Notes under the pieces: generated by a model
The model's input: the letters and a program-made list of their open reading frames with translations, nothing else
What the model was told of the DNA's origin: nothing
The model's database searches: none
Part shown: positions 53,301 through 59,712 of the stretch, in pieces
Layout of the letters: each line of letters starts with the position of its first letter
How positions within the stretch are numbered: the stretch's first letter is position 1
Origin: DATMQA01 sp035566895
GTDB taxonomy: Bacteria > Verrucomicrobiota > Verrucomicrobiia > Limisphaerales > UBA8199
Direction of reading: 5' to 3'
Assembly (NCBI GenBank): GCA_035566895.1
Contig: DATMQA010000152.1
Coordinates: 6,751-70,750 of the forward strand
DNA length: 64,000 nt
Translations under genes and position numbers: made by a program

Positions 53301-54099
53301 CCCGCTTGACACCGCCTGGACGACGCCACCCACGAGCGGCACCTGGCATTACGTGGCGGTCACCTACGACGGCACTACTTTATTGGCCTACCTGGATGGC
53401 AATCTGGATGTCACTCATGTCATTGGCACTCCGATTGCCACTGTGCGGACTTTCATGCAGGTGGGCTCAGCCATCGCCGGCACCGGTGTCAACGGCGGCA
53501 ACGACCCTTTTCATGGTTACATCGCCTGTGCGAGAGTCGCGAGCGGCGTGCTGACCGCCGGCGATGTGGCTGCCAACTACGTCATGGGACCGCTAGGAGC
53601 GGCGACCGCGCTCACTCCGACTGGCCTAAACGGCACTCCGGGCGACGGAAAGGCAGTGGTGACCTGGAACCCTTCCGGCAATGCTTCCATTTACAATGTC
53701 AAAAGATCCCTATCCTCAAACGGGCCTTTCACCGTGATAGCGTCCAATCTAAGCACTCTTTCGCTGACCAACAGCGGCCTGGCGAACGGTACCGTCTATT
53801 ACTTTGTGGTTTCGGCGGTCAATTCGGCCGGAGAGAGTCACGACTCGAATCCGGTGAGCGTGCAGCCGGTGTCCACAACGGCGCCTCAACTCCAGGCTGG
53901 TCTCAGCAGCGGCCAACTGCAGCTCGCTTGGCCGCAGGATCATACGGGCTGGACATTGCAAGCGCAGACCAATCCGTTGAACGCCGGCCTGAGCACCAAT
54001 TGGGTGACTGTCCCCGCCTCTTCTGTCACTAACCGAATGACCTTTCCACTGAGCGCGTCCGACGGCAGCGCCTTTTATAGGCTGTTTTTCGCGCCCTAA
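50377..54099 (+). CDS. Giant exported glycosidase-like protein (DUF5703/GH95-like) with FN3 and LamG domains
   Basis: 1240 residues, GTG start 6 bases after the previous stop. Signal peptide MKAYKTVIFPVLGLALLALN then SGFAA/SLPP. The N-terminal region (NVAWTSPSTNGSPGSMPLGD, LMLYIGKSDSW, RIWVDANQPVLRVEASG) fits DUF5703. An (alpha/alpha)-barrel-like catalytic region follows (about 300-720; GYLEQRFLEACQGRGSYPIKFNGGTF, WNQNSRHLYWPLLASGD, HNAENPECYCIFPYRLYG), reminiscent of GH95-type enzymes. Then FN3 (SGYNVKRGTSSGGPY), LamG (about 850-1050), FN3, and the shared C-terminal domain ending GSAFYRLFFAP. A likely exo-glycosidase; linkage unknown. Confidence 0.87.
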   Translation: MKAYKTVIFPVLGLALLALNSLSGFAASLPPDVLAQLTNYNVAWTSPSTNGSPGSMPLGDGDITGNVWVENNGGDLMLYIGKSDSWSEGTRLLKIGRARMHFNPNPFVAGAPFSQTLDFYHGEIDIAAGQTGSQVNVRIWVDANQPVLRVEASGQQDFTLSCSNEVWRSAPYTPTNGTPDPPSGGWRGVNTGWTESADVGLSLADRLVSYHRNATSLYQTILTGENLNGYWTTFPDPYINRTFGATIKAPGFNKVNDYTLQSPSGTNFVVSIYAFTAQTSAATDWQNQMSNLVSQVEATDLGAARTNHYNWWDAFWNRSWIFISGDSNATLVTQGYLEQRFLEACQGRGSYPIKFNGGTFTFDYNGQNGDYRRWGPGYWNQNSRHLYWPLLASGDFDLMQPWFNAYTNMLGLQVAATSHYYGHGGAFFPETFNFFGLFELTDWGGSSTATNASNTFIKYHYQGALETLAMMLDYFSYTQDSAFATNDLVPFGTQVIRFFNQHWPKVNGKLFFYPANACEMYWSCTNSTDYLAGLMNDITKLVALPTNFTSPALISEWTNCYAALPLLPANAGGAYIIPAQTYGATHNAENPECYCIFPYRLYGIGKANFDIGLATFNHRVIKNNKNCWSQDVIEEPLVGLTASAQADALSNFSQTDSQCRFQAFWTSHNDYLPDLDNGGAAMTGLQFMLLQCSGNEIRPLPSWPSSWSVDFKLCAPGNTTVRLVLQGGNLSQLTVTPSIRSNDVVKPTPPAPTGLLATAGNGRVGLTWTASTGASGYNVKRGTSSGGPYATIASSLTKSNFLDTGVLNGTDYYYVVAATNFWGEGTNSVPVSATPTTNVAVRWEGDLIANLQSADLNPSSKVWTNRTSNPNGVGNFSTVVGGNLNVANLGYGSGTIKALFINQVGGNSVQSTLNVPTEIISNSPVSVDAWIYAVDVNQTSCYLNYGYQGGSSSPMNEREFDFDSGGHGVITGNYGPLDTAWTTPPTSGTWHYVAVTYDGTTLLAYLDGNLDVTHVIGTPIATVRTFMQVGSAIAGTGVNGGNDPFHGYIACARVASGVLTAGDVAANYVMGPLGAATALTPTGLNGTPGDGKAVVTWNPSGNASIYNVKRSLSSNGPFTVIASNLSTLSLTNSGLANGTVYYFVVSAVNSAGESHDSNPVSVQPVSTTAPQLQAGLSSGQLQLAWPQDHTGWTLQAQTNPLNAGLSTNWVTVPASSVTNRMTFPLSASDGSAFYRLFFAP

Positions 54100-54113
54100 A
54101 GAACCCGCCGCCC

Positions 54114-54182
54114 TTCGTTCATCGGCCAGAATGACACCCTCTGCGCTCTCGAATTGCAGAAGGCGGAGCGGGCATTCCTGCA
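54114..54182 (+). pseudogene. Relic of a Gfo/Idh/MocA oxidoreductase gene
   Basis: 69 bases match 55316-55384 inside the neighbouring oxidoreductase gene with 10 differences. In the matching frame it encodes SFIGQNDTLCALELQKAERAFLQ. It has no start, stop or flanking similarity and ends shortly before palindrome copy 5. It looks like what remains of a second, diverged copy. Confidence 0.8.
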
Positions 54183-54201
54183 AGGGCTCGGGACTTGTTC
54201 C

Positions 54202-54218
54202 TCCTCCTTTTTGAGGAT
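54202..54218 (+). promoter_or_regulatory. Interrupted palindrome, copy 5 (TCCTC-CTTTTT-GAGGA)
   Basis: Lies 63 bases before the oxidoreductase ATG. A half-similar GCTCCTCTTTTGAGC follows at 54245-54259, so the leader may hold a second, weaker site. Confidence 0.65.
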
Positions 54219-54281
54219 ACCGCCTGCCCGCAGGTCTGCACTATGCTCCTCTTTTGAGCACCATCAGACGATGCAGAAATT

Positions 54282-55634
54282 ATGAAATCAAATGTCTATC
54301 TCGGTACACGCCGCCATTTCTTGAAAACCGCCACCGCGCTTGCCGCCGGTGCCGTGGCAGGGCCAATAATCCTGCCGCGGAGCCTTTTCGGCGCCAACGC
54401 CCCCGGCAAACGCCTGGCCATGGGCTTCGTCGGCATGGGGAAGCAATCCCGGGGCCTTTTGCACGGGTTCCTGAGCTCGAACACTGTCAGAGTGCTCGCC
54501 GTCTGCGACGTGGACACCACTCGCCGCAACGATGCCAAACAGAAGGTGGACGGCTTTTATGCCAATTCGCCGGAGAAGTGCGACCCTTGTGCCGCGTACA
54601 ATGATTTCCGCGACCTCATCAGCCGCAAGGACATTGACGCGGTCTGCATCGCCACCCCGGACCACTGGCATGCGCTCATTACTCTGGCAGCGCTGCGCGC
54701 CGGCAAGGATGTCTATTGCGAGAAGCCGCTCACCCACAATATCCATGAAGCCATCGAGGTGATGCGGGCTGTGGAGGCCCATAAACGCGTGTTGCAGACC
54801 GGCTCGATGCAGCGCTCCTCAAAGGAGTTTCGCGTGGCGTGTGAACTCGTGCTCAACGGAGCCATCGGCAAGGTGCAGCGCGTCGAGTGCAGCTTCGGCG
54901 ACCCCGGCATCCCCTGCAATTTAGGCGAGGAACCGATGGAGCCGGGCCTGGATTGGGACTTCTGGGTCGGCCCCGCGCCGATGCGGCCCTACAACTCGGT
55001 GCTTAGCCCGCGAGGCCTGCACGATCATTTCCCCGATTGGCGTAAATTCCGCGAATTTGGCGGCGGCGCGGTCACCGACTGGGGCGCCCACCATCTGGAC
55101 ATCGCGCAGTGGGGTCTCGGCATGGACAACAGCGGGCCGGTGGAAATCCTGCCGCCGGAGAAACCGGGCGCCAAGCGCGGCGCAAAGCTGGTCTGTGCCA
55201 ACGGCATTACTGTCGAGCACAAGGAAGGTTTTGACATCCATTTCTTCGGCTCCGAAGGCGAGGTCATGGTCAGTCGCGGCAAGTTTGTTTTCAAGCGCGG
55301 CGAGGAAACGATCGCTTCGTTCACCGGCCAGAAGGACACCGTCTGCGCCCTTGAAGTGCAAAAGGCGGAGCAGGCCTTCCTGAAAGACGCCAAGATCAAG
55401 CTCTACGTCAGCAGCAATCATCTCACCGATTTCCTGAACTGCGTGCAATCGCGTAAAAAGCCGATCACCAGCGAACTGGTCGGCGGACACTCCGTTATCT
55501 GCTGTCATCTGATGAACCTGGCCTACTACCACAGTCAGAAGCTCCAATGGGATCCGAAGAAATTCGCCTTTACCGGCCAAACCGGTGATCCCAAGTGGCT
55601 GACTCGTGACTACCGCGGCCCTTGGAACGTTTGA
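54282..55634 (+). CDS. Tat-exported Gfo/Idh/MocA-family oxidoreductase
   Basis: 450 residues. A twin-arginine leader (TRRHFLKTATALAAGAVAG) suggests export in folded form with bound NAD(P). The Rossmann motif is AMGFVGMGKQSRG, the family lysine motif is DVYCEKPLTHN, and the C-terminal domain has GGGAVTDWGAHHLDIAQWG and ITSELVGGHSVICCHLMNLAY. Such proteins are abundant in Verrucomicrobia and are thought to oxidise sugars or sugar derivatives. A copy of the TCCTC palindrome lies in its leader, and a fragment of a paralogue lies upstream. Confidence 0.92.
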   Translation: MKSNVYLGTRRHFLKTATALAAGAVAGPIILPRSLFGANAPGKRLAMGFVGMGKQSRGLLHGFLSSNTVRVLAVCDVDTTRRNDAKQKVDGFYANSPEKCDPCAAYNDFRDLISRKDIDAVCIATPDHWHALITLAALRAGKDVYCEKPLTHNIHEAIEVMRAVEAHKRVLQTGSMQRSSKEFRVACELVLNGAIGKVQRVECSFGDPGIPCNLGEEPMEPGLDWDFWVGPAPMRPYNSVLSPRGLHDHFPDWRKFREFGGGAVTDWGAHHLDIAQWGLGMDNSGPVEILPPEKPGAKRGAKLVCANGITVEHKEGFDIHFFGSEGEVMVSRGKFVFKRGEETIASFTGQKDTVCALEVQKAEQAFLKDAKIKLYVSSNHLTDFLNCVQSRKKPITSELVGGHSVICCHLMNLAYYHSQKLQWDPKKFAFTGQTGDPKWLTRDYRGPWNV

Positions 55635-55784
55635 GTTTATGGCAGGTCACTTGAACGCCCGCCTGAAAATGGCCAGCCTGATGCTCCGACGATAACCTCC
55701 GGTCTCAATCCCCATGCCAGCCTGCTTCCCCGAAATTAAGTCTCCCAATCCGCAGTGCTTGTTTTCCACTGGCCAAAATGATAG

Positions 55785-57509
55785 ATGCATTTCGTGATCA
55801 GGCATCCTGGTTTGGCGGCGGGGGTTCTTTGGACAGCATTCGTCTCGGCTGAAGAGATTCAACCCGCTGTTCCGCCGACCAACTTGTTGCAGATTCAGAG
55901 CGTCAGGGTGGAGGGCAGGGCTGTCGGGTGGCCTGCTGGTGGTGAGTTGCGCCTAAGCCCCTTCCCGGGGAATGTTACCATCGCTTTTGGACCGGCTTCT
56001 AACTCTGCCTGGTCGCCTATCCGGTTGCACTACAAGCTCGAAGGCTACGACACCGGTTGGCGCAGTGGTGCCGGCTCCGAAATGACCCTGACAATTCGTT
56101 TTTACAACGAGTCGCGAGACATTATCAGCCAGAAAGTATTCAAAGTTGAGGGAGACAGCCCGGGCTGGACAGGCTCGTTGGCGACCTCCCCGCTGACTCA
56201 TCACCGTGAAACCGTCACTGTCCCCCGGCGCGCCTCCCGTTGCATGGTGGTGATCTCCTCCGCCGGCCCGCCCGACGCGGTCGGCATCTACGTGGTGGAC
56301 GATTTTGTCCTTTCCGAGATTTGTTCCACCAACAGCTTGCCGCAAGTGTTGCTGCAAACTCCCTTTGCCCGGGCTGCCGGGACCGAGAGCACCTCCGAGA
56401 GCATGCAGGATTGGAAGCAGGACGGCATTCAGCCGGGCATGGCGAAAATTGTCATGCTCGGCCAGGCCCCGCAAACCAAGGCCCTGGCTATTCTCGATGA
56501 CGACCCGCTTGGCCACGCGGAATGGCGCAATCCCATTGAAAAGGCCCCACCCGTTACTCCCGGTGACATGCTGGTGGCCGAATGGAACGAGATGCACAGC
56601 GTGGCGGTGGCCAATACGCGTTGGGCCAGCTATCTGAAGCTGCCGCCGGGCCAGTACCAATTCCGCGTGCTGGAGGAAACTGCTTTAGGGGTGCCGACCG
56701 GCGCGGAAGCCGCGCTGGCCATCCGGGTGGCGGTGCCCTTATGGGAGCACCCCGGGTTTTGGGTCGGCGTGGGGACGGTGTTGGTCCTCACCTCCCTGGC
56801 TGGCGCTCGCTATCGGGCCTCATACAAGTTGCGCCGCGCCGTCCAGCGCCTCCAACACCAGCGCGAGTTGGAACAGGAACGGCTGCGCCTTGCCCGGGAC
56901 ATTCATGATGACCTGGGGGCTCGGGTGACTGAAATCTCCCTGCTCAGCGCGATGGCCCCAGACCAGGCGAGCTTCCCTCAAAACGCTCGGGCGGATTTTG
57001 ACCGGATTTCCCGCATGTCGAGGGACCTCATCGCCGCACTCTATGGGACGGTCTGGGCGGTCAGCCCCGAAAACGACAACCTCTATGCGCTGGGCGACTA
57101 CCTCCGTCAGATGACCAGTCAGCTTTGTGAAGTGGCTCAATTGCGCTGTCGCTTCCATATCCCCCCTCTGCCCCGGGATGTCCAGGTCTCGAGCCAAACC
57201 CGTCATAACATCATTATGGCCATCAAGGAGGCAGTGCATAATGTGATCAAACACGCCAACGCTTCCGAGGTCACCATCCGCGTGGCGTTCACCGAGGGGT
57301 TGCTGAGCGTTTGCATTCAGGATAACGGACGCGGCTTCTCAGCCTCCGTCCGGACTGGCGGAAACGGTTTGGCCAACATGCGGAGGCGGTTGGAGAGTGT
57401 TGGCGGCAGTTGCGTCATTGAAAGCCAGTCCGGCCAGGGGACCTCAGTGCATCTGGGCCTGAGGATAGAAACGGCCAAATCAAACCGTGCCGGAGAGGCT
57501 TTTGCATGA
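55785..57509 (+). CDS. Sensor histidine kinase (HisKA_3/NarX type) with Y_Y_Y-like and possible CBM-like sensor
   Basis: 574 residues. A signal-like N-terminus (GLAAGVLWTAFVSAEE) is followed by a periplasmic region: a Y_Y_Y-like beta domain (RLHYKLEGYDTGWR ... SYLKLPPGQYQFRVLEE) interrupted by about 200 residues whose middle (DSPGWTGSLATSPLTHHRETVTVP, VGIYVVDDFVLSE) looks like a CBM4/9-type jelly roll. One membrane span follows (FWVGVGTVLVLTSLAGARY), then the kinase core with LARDIHDDLGARVTE, phospho-acceptor His374, N box KEAVHNVIKHANA and G box DNGRGF, GGNGLANMRRR. It overlaps the response-regulator gene by 4 bases. Confidence 0.9.
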   Translation: MHFVIRHPGLAAGVLWTAFVSAEEIQPAVPPTNLLQIQSVRVEGRAVGWPAGGELRLSPFPGNVTIAFGPASNSAWSPIRLHYKLEGYDTGWRSGAGSEMTLTIRFYNESRDIISQKVFKVEGDSPGWTGSLATSPLTHHRETVTVPRRASRCMVVISSAGPPDAVGIYVVDDFVLSEICSTNSLPQVLLQTPFARAAGTESTSESMQDWKQDGIQPGMAKIVMLGQAPQTKALAILDDDPLGHAEWRNPIEKAPPVTPGDMLVAEWNEMHSVAVANTRWASYLKLPPGQYQFRVLEETALGVPTGAEAALAIRVAVPLWEHPGFWVGVGTVLVLTSLAGARYRASYKLRRAVQRLQHQRELEQERLRLARDIHDDLGARVTEISLLSAMAPDQASFPQNARADFDRISRMSRDLIAALYGTVWAVSPENDNLYALGDYLRQMTSQLCEVAQLRCRFHIPPLPRDVQVSSQTRHNIIMAIKEAVHNVIKHANASEVTIRVAFTEGLLSVCIQDNGRGFSASVRTGGNGLANMRRRLESVGGSCVIESQSGQGTSVHLGLRIETAKSNRAGEAFA

Positions 57510-58138
57510 AGAAATCAGTAGCGGTAGTTGAAGATGACCAGGGCTTGCGCAAGCAACTGGTTGAGCTCCTCGGCACGGCGCCGGATATCCGGTGCCTGGG
57601 AGCCTTTGCCTCAGGTGAAGAGGCCTTGAACCATATTCCCGGGCTCAAGCCGGACGTGGTGCTCATGGATATTCAGTTGCCAGGCATTTCCGGTATCAAG
57701 TGCGTCGCTGAGTTGAAGAAAGCCATGCCGGCTGTCCGCATTATCATGGTGACCATCTATGAAGATGGGGAACGCATTTTCAAAGCCTTGAAAGCCGGGG
57801 CCCACGGCTACCTGGTTAAGTCGGCCCCTCCCCGCCAAATCCTCGAGGCCGTTCGAGATGCCTTTGGCGGGGGAGCCCCCATGTCCAGCCACATTGCCTG
57901 CAAAGTTATCGAGCATTTCCATATCATTGGACCTGCGCCAGAGGAAACCGGCAATCTATCCCCCCGCGAACAGCAAGTGTTGGATCTGCTGGCGGCCGGC
58001 TTTATCTACAAGGAAATCGGCGACAAGCTGACCATCGGAACGACAACGGTCCGCACCTACGTCGAGAACATCTGTCAAAAACTCCATGTGCGCAACCGCC
58101 TCGAAGCGGTGGCCAAGCATCAGTCCAAATCAAACTAG
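57506..58138 (+). CDS. Response regulator, NarL/FixJ family
   Basis: 210 residues. The receiver domain has VVEDDQGLRK, phospho-acceptor Asp55 in VLMDIQLPGISG, and Lys in GYLVKSAPP. The C-terminal LuxR-type helix-turn-helix begins NLSPREQQVLDLLAAGFIYKEIGDKL and contains TTVRTYVENICQKLHVRNRLEAV, complete to the stop. The start overlaps the kinase gene (ATGA), so this is one operon and a cognate pair. Regulators of this class bind short inverted repeats; the palindromes upstream of the exported-protein genes are candidate sites. Confidence 0.94.
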   Translation: MKKSVAVVEDDQGLRKQLVELLGTAPDIRCLGAFASGEEALNHIPGLKPDVVLMDIQLPGISGIKCVAELKKAMPAVRIIMVTIYEDGERIFKALKAGAHGYLVKSAPPRQILEAVRDAFGGGAPMSSHIACKVIEHFHIIGPAPEETGNLSPREQQVLDLLAAGFIYKEIGDKLTIGTTTVRTYVENICQKLHVRNRLEAVAKHQSKSN

Positions 58139-58150
58139 GGGTACTATTGG

Positions 58151-58186
58151 TGTTCATTCGTGCCCATTCGTGTCCATTCGTGGTTC
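58151..58186. repeat. CATTCGTGTC tandem microrepeat
   Basis: Three and a half copies of a decamer TGTTCATTCG / TGCCCATTCG / TGTCCATTCG / TGGTTC. It abuts the broken end of the secreted-protein fragment on the minus strand. The rest of the gap to the AraC gene (58332-58559) shows nothing recognisable. Confidence 0.75.
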
Positions 58187-58331
58187 ACCGCGCCGGCACA
58201 AGGACCAGGCGTCCGTCAGGGGACGTAAGACGCGCGCGCGCCGGACCGTCCAAAGCGCGGGCCGCGGGCGTGGTTAGGCCGGCCAGCACCGAGAGGAGCA
58301 GGGAAAGAGTAAAAAGAAGAGTCGGCTTCAT
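58185..58331 (-). pseudogene. N-terminal fragment of a secreted (possibly GH97-like) protein
   Basis: From an ATG at 58331 the minus strand encodes 48 residues: a textbook signal peptide (MKPTLLFTLSLLLSVLAG then LTTPAARA) followed by RARLTSPDGRLVLVPAR and a stop at the edge of the CATTCGTGTC repeat. The SPDGRL segment right after the leader is how GH97 glycosidases usually begin, but the evidence is only a few residues. The gene seems cut off at the microrepeat. It lies downstream of, and in line with, the AraC/PocR regulator gene. Confidence 0.5.
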
Positions 58332-58559
58332 GTGGGGTGAAGTTTATCGAGACGGCCGCCCCAGCGTAAAGCATATCGAGCAGTCGCACGAAACGGCCGA
58401 CCGGTATCATTGATGACGCTCGCCTGACTCCGTCTTAAACGCAGGGAGGACAACCTCCGCGCGCGGCTTCCCTGCCTGGCTTGGTGATCCGCAGTCAAAA
58501 TCACGGAGCCACGCCCACCAAACCTCCGGAAAAAGTCTGCCAGGTTAACGGGCGCCACG

Positions 58560-59594
58560 TTACTGCTTCCCGAGCAATTGGGTGCGGTATTCAGTGGGGG
58601 ACTGGCCCAGCACTTTTTTGAAGACGCGGTTGAAATGGGTGAGCGACTGGAAGCCAACCTCGAAGGCGATCTCGCTGACACGCAGGTTGGGATTGAGCAG
58701 GAGGTTCTTGGATTTCTCGATGCGGACCCGGGAAAGGTAATCGGTGAAGTTGATCCCGGTGATCTTCTTGAACATTTTGCAGAAATAAAACGTGCTGGTG
58801 TTACAGGCCTTGGCCACATGGCCGAGGCGAAGGTGCTCGGTCTGGTGTTCCTGGATGTATTCCTTGGCTCGGCTGATGACAGGAGGTTCGGCATTCTCTT
58901 GTTGTACGAGCACCTGATTGCTCAGCATCGAGAGATGCTGAGCGAAAATGGCGAGCAAACCGACTAGCGCCTCGTGCCGTCGGGGCGGCACCACTGGGGT
59001 GGCAAAATAGGCGTGCCGGAGGTTTTCCGGCTCCACTAGCACACCCCACTCCTCAAGCTGTCTGGCGGCGCGCCCAAATTGGGTTTCTGTCGGTGCCTTG
59101 CGAAAAACCTGCCCCGTTTGCAGGAATCCAATCAGTCGGTCGCCAAGGCGCACCGGCACGGCGGTTTCGCACAGGCCGTTGGGGCAGCCGAGAGTTTGCG
59201 GTTCCTGGACCGCCAATAGCGAAAGCCGGGCCTGGACCTGGAGACATGAAGCGCACGCCCGGCTCGTTCCCGAAATCAAGGCGCAAAAGGGTCCCTCATT
59301 CCGGCGGCCATGATGCGGAAGCCGCCAGGTCTCGGCGGGGCGCAACGCTATCGGCAGACCGGTGGCTTCCGTAAACGCGAGCTCGAAATCCTGGAAAACC
59401 TTCGAATTGACCAGTGCCTCGGCCAGTCCACGGTCCCCATTAACAGTTCCCTGGACGCGGGCTCTGAATCGGCCGGGGCGCCGGTGGCTCAACCTTGAGT
59501 CGCCGCGCGAGCCGCGCGCCGAGGCACCGTTGCTCCCGGCGCTATTAGATTGTTTTTTGGGTCGGGAAGCGGGCCTAACATTGATTGCCTTCAT
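58560..59594 (-). CDS. AraC-family regulator with PocR-type sensor domain
   Basis: 344 residues from the ATG at 59594. After a basic, disordered start, a PocR ligand-binding domain spans about 70-220, with cysteines in GPFCALISGTSRACASCLQV and LGCPNGLCETAVPV. The AraC DNA-binding domain follows at the C-terminus (RAKEYIQEHQTEHLRLGHVAKACNTSTFYFCKMFKKITGINFTDYLSRVRIEKSKNLL and IAFEVGFQSLTHFNRVFKKVLGQSPTEYR). PocR domains are proposed to sense small hydrocarbon derivatives. Its nearest downstream neighbour is the truncated secreted glycosidase, a probable lost target. A TTG at 59630 is a less likely start. Confidence 0.9.
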   Translation of the reverse strand: MKAINVRPASRPKKQSNSAGSNGASARGSRGDSRLSHRRPGRFRARVQGTVNGDRGLAEALVNSKVFQDFELAFTEATGLPIALRPAETWRLPHHGRRNEGPFCALISGTSRACASCLQVQARLSLLAVQEPQTLGCPNGLCETAVPVRLGDRLIGFLQTGQVFRKAPTETQFGRAARQLEEWGVLVEPENLRHAYFATPVVPPRRHEALVGLLAIFAQHLSMLSNQVLVQQENAEPPVISRAKEYIQEHQTEHLRLGHVAKACNTSTFYFCKMFKKITGINFTDYLSRVRIEKSKNLLLNPNLRVSEIAFEVGFQSLTHFNRVFKKVLGQSPTEYRTQLLGKQ

Positions 59595-59712
59595 CAGGAC
59601 AAGATTAGGAGAATGTACTCTAACATTCAATTGGGACCGTCCCTGATTGGTCCCTAAGGGAAACGATTACCCTGGCTAAGAGACTTGCCGATTTAACTCT
59701 TCCCAACGTCCT

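Noticed and set aside
58216..58410. 64-codon minus-strand frame
   Set aside because: Another frame in the same place gives a perfect signal peptide (58185-58331), which is the better reading.
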